From NCBI RefSeq assembly GCF_020400585.1, contig NZ_JAINVF010000001.1:699906-763905 (forward strand): a stretch of 64,000 bases of DNA. The letters run 5' to 3'. The translations under genes were made by a program, and so were the position numbers. The notes beneath the pieces were generated by a model, which ran no database searches, was not told the DNA's origin, and saw only the letters and a program-made list of their open reading frames with translations. Below are positions 54,118 to 63,926 of the stretch, in pieces; position 1 is the first letter of the stretch; each line of letters opens with the position of its first letter. The DNA comes from Streptomyces sp. NK08204. Its GTDB lineage: Bacteria > Actinomycetota > Actinomycetes > Streptomycetales > Streptomycetaceae.

Positions 54118-55311
54118 TCACCGGTCAGCCGCGTAGTCGAGATCGTCCCTCCGGACCACCGCCGCAGCCTCTTCGGGGCGAGGCCGACGCCACGGGTGAG
54201 CGCCCGGCTGAGTCACCGCCCGCCACCAGGGGTCCGCGGGCAGCTTTCCGGCGGGTTCGAAAGGCTGACCGGGACGGGGGAGCGCGACGGCCTGTCCGGC
54301 CTCCTCGGCGGCGTCCTTCGTCCACTCCCCCGGCTCCGCCCACGGGTGGGGCGCCAGGTTGAAGGTGCCCCAGTGGATCGGGAGCAGGACGCCGCCCGGC
54401 GCCCCGCCTTGCAGGTCGAGGTGGGACCGCACCCCCTGAGCGGGTGTCATGTGGATGTCGGGCCAGAACTCGCTGTACGCCCCGATCTGGATCATCGTGG
54501 CGTCGAACGGGCCGTGCGCGGCACCGATCTCCCGGAAGCCCTCGAAGTACCCGGTGTCGCCGCTGTGGTAGATCCGGTGCTCGTCACCGGCCACGGCCCA
54601 GGACGCCCACAGGGTGTGCTGGGTGTTGCGCAGGCCGCGTCCGCAGAAGTGGCGGGCGGGGGTGGCGGTGAGGGTCAGGCCGTCGACGCGGGTCGACTCG
54701 TGCCAGTCGAGTTCGCGCAGCCGGTCCGCCGACACTCCCCAGTGCTCCAGGTGCGCGCCGACGCCGAGCGGCACGGCGAACAGGGTGTCCGTGCCGGCCA
54801 GCGCTTTGATCGTGGGCATGTCCAGGTGGTCGTAGTGGTCGTGCGAGATGACGACGACGTCGACCGGGCCGAGCGCGGCCAGCGGCAGCGGCACCGGGTG
54901 CAGCCGCTTGGGCCCGGCGAACGGGAACGGTGAGCAGCGCTCGCCCCAGACGGGGTCGAACAGGACGCGGTGGCCGTCCATCTCGGCGAGCACGCTGGAG
55001 TGCCCCATCCAGGTCAGCCGCAGCCCCGTGGCCGGCGGCCGGGCGAGGTCGGAGAAGGTCGTGGGGTGCACGGGGACGGTCCCGCTGGGGGCGCGCAGGG
55101 GCCGCGTGTCCTTGTCGAAGAAGACCTTCGCGAACTCCAGCGCCGAGCCGGAGGGCCGGGTGCGGGCGAGGCCGCCCGGGTTCTGGAAGACGCCGTCCTT
55201 GAAGTGGGGGGAGCGGCGGATGCGTGCCATGCGTTCGCCGCCGGGGTCCGCGCCGAAGGCCGCGGGCCGCAGCACGCTGAGCCCGGGGCTCTGGGAACGC
55301 AAACCGGTCAC
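54118..55311 (-). CDS. Metallo-beta-lactamase fold hydrolase (NAPE-PLD/UlaG-like)
   Basis: 397 residues; GTG at 55311 behind TTGGAGG. The zinc motif SHDHYDHLDM (HxHxDH) follows WMGHSSVL, and HSGDTGYF and LPIHWGTFNLAPH supply later ligands. Features such as FQNPGG near the start match NAPE-hydrolysing phospholipase D-like proteins. It may cleave a phosphodiester or lactone; it is a common Streptomyces gene and, being on the opposite strand, is probably not part of the biosynthetic operon. Confidence 0.85.
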   Translation of the reverse strand: MTGLRSQSPGLSVLRPAAFGADPGGERMARIRRSPHFKDGVFQNPGGLARTRPSGSALEFAKVFFDKDTRPLRAPSGTVPVHPTTFSDLARPPATGLRLTWMGHSSVLAEMDGHRVLFDPVWGERCSPFPFAGPKRLHPVPLPLAALGPVDVVVISHDHYDHLDMPTIKALAGTDTLFAVPLGVGAHLEHWGVSADRLRELDWHESTRVDGLTLTATPARHFCGRGLRNTQHTLWASWAVAGDEHRIYHSGDTGYFEGFREIGAAHGPFDATMIQIGAYSEFWPDIHMTPAQGVRSHLDLQGGAPGGVLLPIHWGTFNLAPHPWAEPGEWTKDAAEEAGQAVALPRPGQPFEPAGKLPADPWWRAVTQPGAHPWRRPRPEEAAAVVRRDDLDYAADR

Positions 55312-55689
55312 GGTACCTCCAAGGGGAGTCGCTCAGATCCTCCATTATGGTCGGCCCCTCCTCCAGGCCCGGCCGGGCCTGTGGGGGCCCCGCCCGCTGA
55401 GCACGCCGACAGCATCCGCCGCTCGATGCGCACCCTGACCGGCCTGATGCCCGACCGCGCGGTGGCCGTCGGGACGGCTCCGCGCGAGGCCGCCCACGCC
55501 CTGGTGGCCGACCGCCTGCCGGTGATCGCGGAACGCTTCGGGTGGCGCCGGTGACGAAATCCGCCGCCCTGGGTGTCCGGTTCGGCCCCCACCGCAGGGG
55601 CCTGGTTCCGCTCCGGCGGCGAACCGGGCCTCGGCCGGGCCCCGTCGGACGTCTCAGCGCGTGTCCGGCCCGCTGTGTAGGGTGACGAC
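55312..55689. other. Intergenic region with a possible 42-codon frame
   Basis: Divergent gap between the MBL hydrolase and TetR genes. A + strand frame at 55426-55554 has good codon bias (MRTLTGLMPDRAVAVGTAP onwards) but no ribosome site or known family; it may be the remnant of a C-terminus. Otherwise I see only promoter DNA. Confidence 0.35.
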
Positions 55690-56310
55690 GTGGCGAGGGT
55701 GCGGTTGAGCGTGACGAAGCGGCGGGAGGAGTTGCTACGGGCCGCCGTCGAGCAGATCGGGGCCCGGGGCGTGGCAGCGGTCAGGATCGCCGACGTGGCC
55801 GCAGCGCTCGGTGTGAGCAACGCGCTGGTGCTGTATCACTTCTCGACGAAGGAGAAACTCGTCGCAGCCGCGTTCACGTACGCGGCCGAGAGCGATCTCG
55901 CCCATCTGCGGGGGCTGCTGGGCAGGCGGACGTCTGCGCTGCGCCGGCTGCGGGCCGCGGTGCGCTGGTACGCGCCCACGGGGCAGGCCAAGGGCTGGCG
56001 GCTGTGGATCGAGGGCTGGGCGGCGGCATTGCGCGAGCCCGCGCTCCGGGAGGTCACCCGGGACCTGGACGAGCAGTGGAAGGCGGCGATCACCGACGTC
56101 ATCGCGGAGGGCGTCGCGGCCGGCGAGTTCAGCTGCGCCGACCCGGCGGGCGCGGCCCTGCGCCTGACCGCGCTGCTGGACGGGCTGGCGGTCCAGCTGA
56201 CGTCGTACTCGGGCGCGGTACCGCGCTCACGGGCCCAGGAGTGGGTGGACGATGCACTGGCCCGGGAACTGGGCCTGACCCCGGTGGAGTCGACCGGTCA
56301 GCGACGCTGA
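55690..56310 (+). CDS. TetR-family regulator (BetI-like C-terminus)
   Basis: 206 residues, GTG at 55690. The helix-turn-helix is VRIADVAAALGVSNALVLYHFSTKEKLV. The C-terminal ligand domain has the BetI-type pattern, WRLWIEGWAAALREPALREV and ALLDGLAVQLTSYSG. It faces the MBL gene across a shared promoter region and could control it. A role in regulating the biosynthetic operon over 1.6 kb away is possible but not shown. Confidence 0.88.
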   Translation: MARVRLSVTKRREELLRAAVEQIGARGVAAVRIADVAAALGVSNALVLYHFSTKEKLVAAAFTYAAESDLAHLRGLLGRRTSALRRLRAAVRWYAPTGQAKGWRLWIEGWAAALREPALREVTRDLDEQWKAAITDVIAEGVAAGEFSCADPAGAALRLTALLDGLAVQLTSYSGAVPRSRAQEWVDDALARELGLTPVESTGQRR

Positions 56311-56428
56311 GGGGGACCGGCCCGAGCGGTCCGTTCCCCGCCGGAACGCCGGGGGGCAGCCCGCACTGCCGTCGCCGTACCGCACGGACGCATCCGTCCC
56401 CCGCGCCCTGACCTCCCGCGCCAAAAGG

Positions 56429-56465
56429 CCCGTGCCCGCACCGAAGGCCCCGGTGCGGGCACGGG
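56429..56465 (-). terminator. Hairpin terminator of the SGNH hydrolase gene
   Basis: A perfect 15-base-pair stem (56429-56443 with 56451-56465) with a seven-base loop sits just beyond the stop of the minus-strand SGNH gene and is followed on that strand by CCTTTTGG. It also lies downstream of the convergent TetR gene. Confidence 0.85.
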
Positions 56466-56478
56466 AGGGGACGGAGCG

Positions 56479-57297
56479 TCAGGCCACCGAGGCGATACGG
56501 GATTTGATGTCGTCCGGTGACAGCGTGCCCTTCGCCGTGACGTGGTCGCCGGAGGATTCGCCGCGCAGGCGACGCCCGATCCAGGGGACGAGGTACTCGC
56601 GGGCCCAGTGGACGTCGTCGCGCCGGATGTCGAGCGTGCCGCGCGGCGGGAGCGGCGGCCAGGGCTGCTCCGGGTCGGCGGGGATCTCGAGGCCGAGAGC
56701 CTGGCCGGCGCGCAGCGCAACGCGCGTGTGCCCCTCGGGCGAGAGGTGGAGCCGGTCGTCGTCCCAGGCCCGGCGGTCCTGCACGGACTTGAGGGACCAC
56801 AGGTCGAGCACAGGGCAGCCGTACCGGTCGGCGATGGCGCGGACGTGCCCGTTGTACGTGGCGATCTTGCCCCGCAGGTGCTTGAGCACCGGCACGCCAC
56901 GCGTGTCGAATCCGGTCGTCACCAGCACCGTGCCCGCGGCCTCCGCGAGCCGGACCACGGCGCGCTCGAACCGCTCGGCCACCTCGTCCGGGTCAGTGCC
57001 GGGCCGGATGATGTCGTTGCCGCCCGCGCAGAAGGAGACCAGGTCCGGGGCCAGTTCGACGGCCTTGGGAAGCTGGTCGGCCACGATCTGGTCCAGCAGT
57101 TTTCCACGCACGGCCAGATTCGTGTACACGAAGTCGCCCTCGGGCCGCCGGTCCGCGAGAAGCACCGCGAACCGGTCGGCCCAGCCGACGAACGCCCCGT
57201 CCGGGCCGGGGTCGCCGACGCCCTCGGTGAAGCTGTCCCCCACCGCCACGTACGACCCGATCACTGATCTGTTGTCATTCTTCGAATCGTCTGCCAC
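56479..57297 (-). CDS. SGNH/GDSL-type esterase
   Basis: 272 residues from GTG 57297, with AAGGGG upstream. The four SGNH blocks are present: VAVGDSFTEGVGD (Ser), LAVRGKLLDQI (Gly region), FCAGGNDI (Asn) and DDRLHLSPEGH (Asp and His). There is no signal peptide, so it is likely cytoplasmic. It hydrolyses an ester, thioester or acetyl group; substrate unknown. The 197 bases to the next gene are non-coding. Confidence 0.9.
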   Translation of the reverse strand: MADDSKNDNRSVIGSYVAVGDSFTEGVGDPGPDGAFVGWADRFAVLLADRRPEGDFVYTNLAVRGKLLDQIVADQLPKAVELAPDLVSFCAGGNDIIRPGTDPDEVAERFERAVVRLAEAAGTVLVTTGFDTRGVPVLKHLRGKIATYNGHVRAIADRYGCPVLDLWSLKSVQDRRAWDDDRLHLSPEGHTRVALRAGQALGLEIPADPEQPWPPLPPRGTLDIRRDDVHWAREYLVPWIGRRLRGESSGDHVTAKGTLSPDDIKSRIASVA

Positions 57298-57494
57298 GTC
57301 GGACCATGATTCCCCTTGGATGTGACCTACGCGACCGTAGGCAGGGGTTGACGAACGGTGAGATGAGCCACGCTCACATGGACAGCGGATCAGGAATACG
57401 GTTCCCGCCGGCAGTGTTGAGACCGCGATCACTGGCCCGGCACGACGACGAGACGCACCGGAGGGGCCGCAGCGATGCGGACGGACGGGGACGC

Positions 57495-58409
57495 TCAGAC
57501 GACGGCGACGCCGTGCTGGCGGAGGTAGGCGACCGGGTCCACGTCCGAGCCGTAGTTCGGGGTCGTGCGGATCTCGAAATGCAGGTGCGGGCCCGTCACG
57601 TTTCCGGTGGCTCCGGAGAGGCCGAGCTGCTGGCCCGCCGTGACGGTCTGGCCGGCCGAGACGGAGAGCTGGGAGAGGTGTGCGTACTGGGCGTAGTAGC
57701 CGTCGGCGAGCCGGATGACGACCTGGTTGCCGTAGGCGCCGCCCCAGCCCGCGGAGACGACCGTGCCCGCGGCGACGGCCTTCACGGAGGTGCCGGTCGG
57801 CACCACGAAGTCGACGCCGGTGTGGTAGCCGCTGGACCACATGCTGCCGGGCACGTGGTAGGCGGTGCCGATGGTGGCGCCGGCCACCGGGAGCGTGTAA
57901 CCGGTCGTGGTGGTCTTGGCGGTCGTGGTGGTCTTGGCGGTCGCGGCCTTCGTGGTGGCCCTGGCGGTCGCGGCCTTCTTGGTGGCCGTGGCGGTGGGGC
58001 GGCTCGTCTGCGTGCTCGGGGACGGGGTCCCGGACTGCGCCGCCCTCTTGCCGAGGGTGAGCTCCAGGCCCGGGTGGATCAGGGAGGGGTCGTCGCCGAC
58101 GGCCTGCCGGTTGTCGGCGTAGAGCCGGTGCCAGCCTCCGCCGACGTGCTGCTCCTCGGCGATCCGGTAAAGGGAGTCACCGGCCTTCACTATGTAGGTG
58201 CGCGCACCCGGGTCGGCCTGCCCTGCGTCCTTCTTGGGGGTGGCCGGGAGGGACTGCACGGCCTGTGCGGAAACGGTCTGCGCCATGGGGGCGGCGTGTG
58301 CTCCGGTGGCCCCGATGAGCGGAAGAGCCAGCGCGGCGCCACCAGTTCCGACGACGGCGATCGAGCGGGTGAAACGCTGGGTCCTGGGGCGGCGGTGCTT
58401 CGCGGGCAT
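57495..58409 (-). CDS. Secreted LysM and M23 peptidoglycan hydrolase
   Basis: 304 residues from ATG 58409 with GGAGAGGAA upstream. An Arg-rich N-terminus and hydrophobic core end in an AHA^AP-type cleavage site, so the protein is exported. A LysM domain follows (TYIVKAGDSLYRIAEEQ, about residues 70-118), then a Thr/Ala/Lys repeat linker (residues about 130-165) and an M23 endopeptidase domain with HTGVDF and HLHFE zinc motifs. It cuts peptide cross-links in the cell wall, probably during germination or growth. Its long leader may be a riboswitch. Confidence 0.93.
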   Translation of the reverse strand: MPAKHRRPRTQRFTRSIAVVGTGGAALALPLIGATGAHAAPMAQTVSAQAVQSLPATPKKDAGQADPGARTYIVKAGDSLYRIAEEQHVGGGWHRLYADNRQAVGDDPSLIHPGLELTLGKRAAQSGTPSPSTQTSRPTATATKKAATARATTKAATAKTTTTAKTTTTGYTLPVAGATIGTAYHVPGSMWSSGYHTGVDFVVPTGTSVKAVAAGTVVSAGWGGAYGNQVVIRLADGYYAQYAHLSQLSVSAGQTVTAGQQLGLSGATGNVTGPHLHFEIRTTPNYGSDVDPVAYLRQHGVAVV

Positions 58410-58414
58410 GGCGC

Positions 58415-58585
58415 ATTCCTCTCCGACGCCTGCGGGGCAGCCCGCTCCTGCCGAACACGGGTGGGTGTGGGGGCTCCGGCCGGCGGCAGGATTCGGCATT
58501 CCGTCCGGATTGGTGGCCGAACGTAGGCGAGCAGGACGCACGGGACAAGCAGCCGGTTCCCGTCACCCACTTTCCAAATGATCGA
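58415..58585 (-). promoter_or_regulatory. Candidate c-di-AMP (ydaO) riboswitch in the M23 leader
   Basis: The leader on the minus strand has GGGTGACGGG early on, then CCGAATCCTGCCG paired at a distance with CGGCAGGAG, and finally GCAGGCGTCGGAGAGGAA overlapping the ribosome site. This resembles the CCGAAUCCG...GUAGGCG signature of ydaO elements known upstream of Streptomyces cell-wall hydrolases such as rpfA. I matched it by memory, not by covariance search, and the 5' half fits less well. Confidence 0.5.
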
Positions 58586-58962
58586 ATTCGGGAATTCATG
58601 GTGACCCTGCGTGAATTCCCTCCTTTCGCTTCTTTTCAATTCCCTTGGGGACAGACAGGAATTACGTGAACATGACGCACAACGGAGTGTCACGGATATG
58701 ACGCTCCTCACGCGCCCGCTTTCCATGCCCCCTACACCCAGGGCAAGTTTGAATGAAAGCGCCAATTCGGACATAAGCATTAGATCCGACATGGCCGGAT
58801 AACTGCCGCACTCAGCTCACCCTGCGGCCCGGTGCGCAGGCTCCGGCGAAGTCGGCTGCCGGTGCCTGTGGACAACTCATTGCCCGAGGTAATCGATACC
58901 GTATGGTCGACAGAGCACCCGTCGACGAGCCGCGCCGGCGGGGCCGACCGGGAGGAGCCCCC
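58586..58962. other. Divergent promoter region
   Basis: About 380 bases between the riboswitch candidate and the phosphatase start. It is comparatively A/T-rich with no reading frame of note and should hold both promoters. I see no long inverted repeat. Confidence 0.4.
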
Positions 58963-59760
58963 GTGACGCAGCAGGTCCCGTCGACCGAGCCCGAACTGGC
59001 CGGAGTTCGCAACTTCCGTGACGTGGGCGGACTGCCGACCGTGGACGGTCGCCGGGTCCGGCAGGGCGTGCTGTTCCGCAGCGGGCACCTTGCGCACGCG
59101 ACCGAACAGGACGCCGCCTTCCTCGGTTCCCTGGGCCTGCACACCATCTTCGACTTCCGCAACGCGGCCGACCAGAAGCTGGAGGGCCCGGACGTCGACC
59201 TGCCGGGCGTGCGGAACGTGAATCTGCCGCTGAGCGACCCGGCGGACGGCGCCGAGTTCTGGAAGATGGTCCGCGACGGCGACATCGAGCAGCTGCGAGA
59301 CATCCTGGGCGACGGCAGGGCGGCAGGCCGGATGGTCGCCTCCTACCGGATGATCGTCAGGGAGCGCACCGCCGAACACTCCCGGGTGCTGCACGCGATC
59401 GCCGAGGACAGCGTGCCGACGCTGATGCACTGTGCGGCGGGCAAGGACCGCGCGGGCATCTCCATAGCGGTCACCCTCCTCGCCGTGGGCGTGGAGCGCG
59501 ATGCGATCGTCGCCGACTATCTGGAGTCCAACGCCAAGCACCGCCGCTACAAGGTGCGGCGCAACGGGGATGCCGCGACGGCGTACACACCCGAGGTGAT
59601 GGAGCTGCTCAGCCCGCTCTTCGACGCGCGCGCCGAGTACCTGGCAGCGGCCTTCGACACCATCGAGGAGGCCTGGGGCGGTGTCGACGCCTACCTGGAA
59701 CAGGGCCTGCGCCTCACACCGGTGACGCGCGAGCGGCTGCGCGAGCGCCTGCTGGACTGA
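58963..59760 (+). CDS. Tyrosine/dual-specificity phosphatase (MptpB-like)
   Basis: 265 residues; GTG at 58963 directly after GGAGGAG is preferred over ATG 58903, which would add a 20-residue basic tail. VRNFRDVGGLPTVDG and FRSGHLAHAT open the domain; the P-loop is HCAAGKDRAGI (C-x5-R), with Lys and Asp as in MptpB-type enzymes that act on phosphotyrosine, phosphoserine and phosphoinositides. Complete and cytoplasmic. It converges with the small DUF6126 gene. Confidence 0.9.
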   Translation: MTQQVPSTEPELAGVRNFRDVGGLPTVDGRRVRQGVLFRSGHLAHATEQDAAFLGSLGLHTIFDFRNAADQKLEGPDVDLPGVRNVNLPLSDPADGAEFWKMVRDGDIEQLRDILGDGRAAGRMVASYRMIVRERTAEHSRVLHAIAEDSVPTLMHCAAGKDRAGISIAVTLLAVGVERDAIVADYLESNAKHRRYKVRRNGDAATAYTPEVMELLSPLFDARAEYLAAAFDTIEEAWGGVDAYLEQGLRLTPVTRERLRERLLD

Positions 59761-59768
59761 CGGGCCGG

Positions 59769-59784
59769 CGGTCCGGCCGGACCG
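59769..59784. terminator. Short bidirectional hairpin
   Basis: A 16-base perfect palindrome between the phosphatase stop and the minus-strand small membrane protein. Likely a shared terminator; the absence of a loop spacer makes it weak evidence. Confidence 0.4.
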
Positions 59785-59907
59785 CTAGCCCTTGCCGCCG
59801 ACCGCGAACAACAGGTAGAGGAAGGCGGCGAAGATGTGGCCGACGGCGATGTAGATGATCAGCCGGACCCACAGGGCGCGGGGGAATTTCTCCTCCAGGT
59901 TGCTCAT
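59785..59907 (-). CDS. Small membrane protein (DUF6126-like)
   Basis: 40 residues from ATG 59907, overlapping the XRE stop by four bases. A short polar head (MSNLEEKFPRALWVRL) precedes one transmembrane helix (IIYIAVGHIFAAFLYLLFAV) and a Gly-Lys-Gly tail. The pair regulator plus tiny membrane protein recurs beside hopanoid genes in Streptomyces, as far as I recall. It may anchor or signal to the regulator; function unknown. Confidence 0.8.
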   Translation of the reverse strand: MSNLEEKFPRALWVRLIIYIAVGHIFAAFLYLLFAVGGKG

Positions 59908-60527
59908 GGCAGCTCTCCGGTCAGCGGGCCCAGGCACAGCGAGGCCATGGGGCTCTGCAGCAAGGTGTGGACGAACAGCAGTTCGACGCCATCGTGGTCG
60001 GCGGCGGCGAGCCGGTGCGGGGTGAGGGAGTCGAAGTGCGCACTGTCGCCGGGCGCGAGCAGGTGCGCGGTGTCGCCGAGTTGCAGGCGCAGCCTCCCCT
60101 TGAGGACGTACAGCCATTCCTCGCCGGGGTGGACGCGCACGATGTCGCCCTGCGTGCCGTACGGCGCGCGCACCCGCAGGGCCTGCATGCCCCGGCCGGG
60201 TGCCCCGGCCTGGAAGTACGTCCAGCCGGCCGCCAGGGTCGGCTCCATGTCGGCGGCGCGCACGATCGCGTCCCGGTCGGCGACGGTCTCCCCGAGCAGT
60301 TCGGAGACGGTCGTACCGTAGATACGGGCGAGCGCGAGCAGCATCGGCAGCGACGGCTGACGCTGCCCGGTCTCCAGCCGGGACAGATGTGCGGGCGAGA
60401 GCCCGGCCGCGCGGGCCGCGGCCTCCAGGGTGAGGCCGGCGCGCCGGCGCAGCGCGCGCAGTTGCGGCGCCACGACGGGCAGGTTGTTGCCCTGCCCCGC
60501 CGGTGGCACGGCGTCTGAGGCGTTCAT
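59904..60527 (-). CDS. XRE-family regulator with cupin domain
   Basis: 207 residues. Residues about 20-75 form the helix-turn-helix (LRALRRRAGLTLEAAARAAGLSPAHLSRLETG); residues about 110-200 form a cupin (VRVHPGEEWLYVLKGRLRLQLGD, LLAPGDSAHFDSLTPHRL). Cupin regulators of this sort sense small ligands such as amines. It is divided from the aminotransferase gene, same strand, by a gap with two palindromes that it may bind. The start lies next to this operator, consistent with autoregulation. Confidence 0.9.
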   Translation of the reverse strand: MNASDAVPPAGQGNNLPVVAPQLRALRRRAGLTLEAAARAAGLSPAHLSRLETGQRQPSLPMLLALARIYGTTVSELLGETVADRDAIVRAADMEPTLAAGWTYFQAGAPGRGMQALRVRAPYGTQGDIVRVHPGEEWLYVLKGRLRLQLGDTAHLLAPGDSAHFDSLTPHRLAAADHDGVELLFVHTLLQSPMASLCLGPLTGELP

Positions 60528-60547
60528 GCCTCCATTGAGCCGGATTC

Positions 60548-60582
60548 TTGCCTTGTCGGCAATTTTGTTGCCTCCAAGGCAA
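60548..60582. promoter_or_regulatory. Double palindromic operator upstream of the XRE gene
   Basis: Two 15-base palindromes of form TTGCC-N5-GGCAA, at 60548-60562 and 60568-60582, centred 20 bases apart, so on about the same face of the DNA. They lie 21 to 55 bases before the regulator's start and just after the stop of the aminotransferase gene. Probable autoregulatory binding sites. Confidence 0.7.
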
Positions 60583-60603
60583 AAATCCGCTCGTGGGCCG
60601 GGC

Positions 60604-61989
60604 TCAGCGACTGCCCACCGCCTGCTTGACCAGGGTCTTGCCGAAGTCCCACAGCAATCCGCTGCCGCTGTGCGCGTCGTCCATCACCTGGGTGAATGCG
60701 TCCACGAACCGCTCCACGTCTGCCTCGTCCACGACGAGCGGCGGAATCAGCTTGATCACCTCCAGGTGGTCGCCGGAGACCTGGGTGAGAATCCGGTGGC
60801 GTTGCAGCAGCGGTACGACGACCATCTGCGCGAACAGACCCTTGCGGGCCGCCTGGAGCATCCTCCAGCGGCTGCGCAGCTTGAGCGAGGAGGGCTTACC
60901 GAACTCGATGCCGATCATCAGGCCCCGGCCGCGCACGTCCGCGAGCAGCTCGTACGTGTCGATCAGCGCCGTGAGCCGGGACTTCAGCAAGTCGCCGGTC
61001 CGGCGCACCCCCGCGACGATCTGCTCGTTCTCCATGACCGACAGGACGGCGAGACCGGCGGCCATCGCCTGGGCGTTGGACCCGAAGCTCGACGAGTGGA
61101 CGAGGACGCGGTCCATGGACGAGTAGACCTTCTTGAAGATCCAGTCCTTGCCGAGCGTGGCACCCACGGGGACGTAGCCGCCGGAAAGTGCCTTGGCCAC
61201 GCAGACCAGGTCCGGTTCGACGCCGTCCTCGTGCTGATAGGCGTAGAAGTCGCCGGTGCGGCCGAGACCCGTCTGCACCTCGTCGGCGATGAGCAGCGCC
61301 TTGCGGCGGTGCAGCAACTCCTGCGCGGCCCGCAGATAGCCGGGCGGCGCCTCATGCACGCCCTTGCCCTGGATCGGCTCCACGATCAGGGCGGCGACGT
61401 CGCCCTTCTTCAGCTCCCTGTCCAGGGCGTCGAGATCGCCGAGCGGTACGGCGGTGTCCGGCAGCAACGGGGTGAAGCCGTCGCGGAAGCCGTCCTCGCC
61501 GTTGACCGACAGGGACCCCGTGGTCAGCCCGTGGAAGGCGTGGTCGCAGTACAGGACGCGCGGCTTTCCGGTGGCGAACCGGGCGAACTTCAGGGCGGTC
61601 TCGACGGCCTCGGTGCCGCTGTTGCCGAAGAACACCCGGTCCAGGTGCGGGCTGTGGGCGAGCAGCCGCTCGGCGAGCAGGCCGGGCAGCGGCTGGCAGT
61701 CGAACCGGGTCAGGTCGGCGAGGGAGGCGTCGAGAACGTCGTGCAGCGCCTTGCGGACGACCGGATGGTGCCGGCCCAGACCCATCACCCCGAACCCGGC
61801 GAGCATGTCCAGGTAGTCGTTGCCGTCCGCGTCGAAGAAGTGGGCGCCCTCGGCCCGCTCGTAGACCTTGTCGAAGCCGATGGTGTGCAGCATGCGCGGC
61901 AGCTGCGGGTTGAGGTACCGCGTGTGCAGCTCATAGCGTTCGGCTCCGCGCTCGGCGAGGAGGGCGCCGAGGTCGAACTCCGTGCTCAT
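60604..61989 (-). CDS. hpnO: Class III aminotransferase of hopanoid type (HpnO-like)
   Basis: 461 residues. PLP motifs: [50 protein letters not shown] and the Schiff-base lysine in [14 protein letters not shown]. With dxs and ispG on either side it fits the aminobacteriohopanetriol aminotransferase of Streptomyces hopanoid clusters, which converts ribosylhopane-derived aldehyde to the amine. The start overlaps the dxs stop by four bases. The hopanoid cyclase genes must lie outside the window. Confidence 0.85.
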   Translation of the reverse strand: MSTEFDLGALLAERGAERYELHTRYLNPQLPRMLHTIGFDKVYERAEGAHFFDADGNDYLDMLAGFGVMGLGRHHPVVRKALHDVLDASLADLTRFDCQPLPGLLAERLLAHSPHLDRVFFGNSGTEAVETALKFARFATGKPRVLYCDHAFHGLTTGSLSVNGEDGFRDGFTPLLPDTAVPLGDLDALDRELKKGDVAALIVEPIQGKGVHEAPPGYLRAAQELLHRRKALLIADEVQTGLGRTGDFYAYQHEDGVEPDLVCVAKALSGGYVPVGATLGKDWIFKKVYSSMDRVLVHSSSFGSNAQAMAAGLAVLSVMENEQIVAGVRRTGDLLKSRLTALIDTYELLADVRGRGLMIGIEFGKPSSLKLRSRWRMLQAARKGLFAQMVVVPLLQRHRILTQVSGDHLEVIKLIPPLVVDEADVERFVDAFTQVMDDAHSGSGLLWDFGKTLVKQAVGSR

Positions 61990-63890
61990 TCAGTCTCCTT
62001 GGCTGTGCCGTTGCCACCCGTGGCCCTGACGGCCGGGCTCGCGCCGATCCGTCCGGCGATCTCGACGGGTGTGAGGCCGATGTCGGCGAGCACCTCGCCG
62101 CGTTTGGCGTGGGCGAGGAACTGTTCCGGGATACCGAACCGCCGGACGGGCACGTCCACGTCGGCGTCGCCGAGTGCCAGGGCCACGGCCGAACCGACGC
62201 CCCCCGCACGGCTGTTGTCCTCCACCACGGCCACCAGCCGGTGTCCGGCGGCCAGGCCAGGCAGCTCGGGGTCGACGGGTTTGACCCAACGGGGGTCCAC
62301 CACCGTGCAGCCGATGCCCCGGGCCGCGAGCAGCTCAGCGGCCTCGAGGCACACCGGTGCCATCACGCCGACGGCCACCAGCAGCACGTCGGGGTGCTCG
62401 GCGCGGTGCAGTACGTCCATGCCGCCGACCCGGCCGACCGCCGGGATGCGCGGGCCGACGGACTCCTTCGGGAAGCGGACCAGGGTGGGTGCGTCGTCCA
62501 CGGTGACGGCCTCACGCAGCTGGGCGCGCAGCTGGGCGGCGTCGCGCGGGGCGGCGATGCGCAGTCCCGGTACGACCTGCAGGACCGACATGTCCCACAC
62601 GCCGTTGTGGGAGGCCCCGTCGACACCCGTCACACCGGCCCGGTCCAGGACGAAGGTGACCCCGCAGCGGTGCAGGGCCACGTCCATGAGCAGCTGGTCG
62701 AAGGCGCGGTTGAGGAAGGTGGCGTAGACGGCGACGACCGGGTGCAGTCCGCCGGTGGCGAGGCCGGCCGCGGACACGGCCGCGTGCTGCTCGGCGATGC
62801 CGACGTCCCACACCCGGTCCGGGAAGCGTTCGGCGAACGCGCCGAGACCCACCGGGTGCAGCATGGCCGCGGTGACGGCTACGACGTCCTCGCGCTCCTC
62901 GCCGATCTTCACGATCTCCTCGGCGAACACGGAGGTCCAGGAAGGGCCGCCCGCGGGTGCGAGCGGTTCGCAGGTCAGCGGGTCCATCGCACCGACGGCG
63001 TGGAAGTGGTCCTCCTCGTGCGCGAGGGCGGGCTCGTAGCCGCGGCCCTTGACCGTGAGGCAGTGGACCAGGACCGGGCCGTGGAAGCGTTTGGCGCGGC
63101 GCAGCGCCGACTCGACGGCCTTGATGTCGTGCCCGTCGATCGGGCCGACGTACTTCAGGCCCAGGTCCTCGAACATGCCCTGCGGAGCGAAGGCGTCCTT
63201 GAAGCCCTTCTTCGCACCGTGCAGGGACTCGTAGACCGTGGTGCCGACGACCGGTGTGCGCAGCAGGACGTCCTTGCCCCAGGCGAGGACCTTCTCGTAG
63301 CTGTCGGTCGTGCGCAGGGTGGCGAGGTGGTTGGCGAGGCCGCCGATGGTCGGGGCGTACGACCGCTCGTTGTCGTTGACGACGATGATCAGCGGCCGGT
63401 CCTTGGCCGCCGCGATGTTGTTCAGGGCCTCCCAGGCCATGCCGCCGGTCAGCGCGCCGTCACCGACGACCGCGACGACGTGGCCCTTCTCCCCCTGCAC
63501 CTGACGGGCCTTGGCCAGGCCGTCGGCCCAGCCCAGCGCCGTGGAGGCGTGGCTGTTCTCGATGACGTCGTGCTCGGACTCCTCGCGCGAGGGGTAGCCG
63601 GACAGCCCGCCCTTGCCACGCAGCTTGGAGAAGTCCTGACGCCCGGTCAGCAGCTTGTGGACGTAGCTCTGGTGACCGGTGTCCCACAGGATGCGGTCGG
63701 CCGGTGACTCGAAGACCCGGTGGAGCGCGACGGAGAGTTCCACCACCCCCAGGTTGGGCCCGAGGTGACCGCCGGTCCTGGCCACCGCCCGCACCAGGAA
63801 CTCACGTATCTCCTCGGCCAGTTCGCCGAGTTGCGCCTCGGACAGCGCCTTCAGGTCGCGTGGTCCCCGGATGGTCTCCAGAATGGTCAC
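61986..63890 (-). CDS. dxs: 1-Deoxy-D-xylulose-5-phosphate synthase
   Basis: 634 residues. Thiamine diphosphate site [16 protein letters not shown], early [17 protein letters not shown] and [10 protein letters not shown], and the catalytic Glu in [10 protein letters not shown] are all present. It condenses pyruvate and glyceraldehyde 3-phosphate, the first step of the MEP isoprenoid pathway. Lying between ispG and the hopanoid aminotransferase, this is probably the cluster-dedicated copy rather than the only housekeeping one. Full length; 36 bases downstream of ispG. Confidence 0.95.
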   Translation of the reverse strand: MTILETIRGPRDLKALSEAQLGELAEEIREFLVRAVARTGGHLGPNLGVVELSVALHRVFESPADRILWDTGHQSYVHKLLTGRQDFSKLRGKGGLSGYPSREESEHDVIENSHASTALGWADGLAKARQVQGEKGHVVAVVGDGALTGGMAWEALNNIAAAKDRPLIIVVNDNERSYAPTIGGLANHLATLRTTDSYEKVLAWGKDVLLRTPVVGTTVYESLHGAKKGFKDAFAPQGMFEDLGLKYVGPIDGHDIKAVESALRRAKRFHGPVLVHCLTVKGRGYEPALAHEEDHFHAVGAMDPLTCEPLAPAGGPSWTSVFAEEIVKIGEEREDVVAVTAAMLHPVGLGAFAERFPDRVWDVGIAEQHAAVSAAGLATGGLHPVVAVYATFLNRAFDQLLMDVALHRCGVTFVLDRAGVTGVDGASHNGVWDMSVLQVVPGLRIAAPRDAAQLRAQLREAVTVDDAPTLVRFPKESVGPRIPAVGRVGGMDVLHRAEHPDVLLVAVGVMAPVCLEAAELLAARGIGCTVVDPRWVKPVDPELPGLAAGHRLVAVVEDNSRAGGVGSAVALALGDADVDVPVRRFGIPEQFLAHAKRGEVLADIGLTPVEIAGRIGASPAVRATGGNGTAKETE

Positions 63891-63926
63891 GCTCGGGCCC
63901 CCTCTCGGTCCGTGCCTTGCCTCAAC

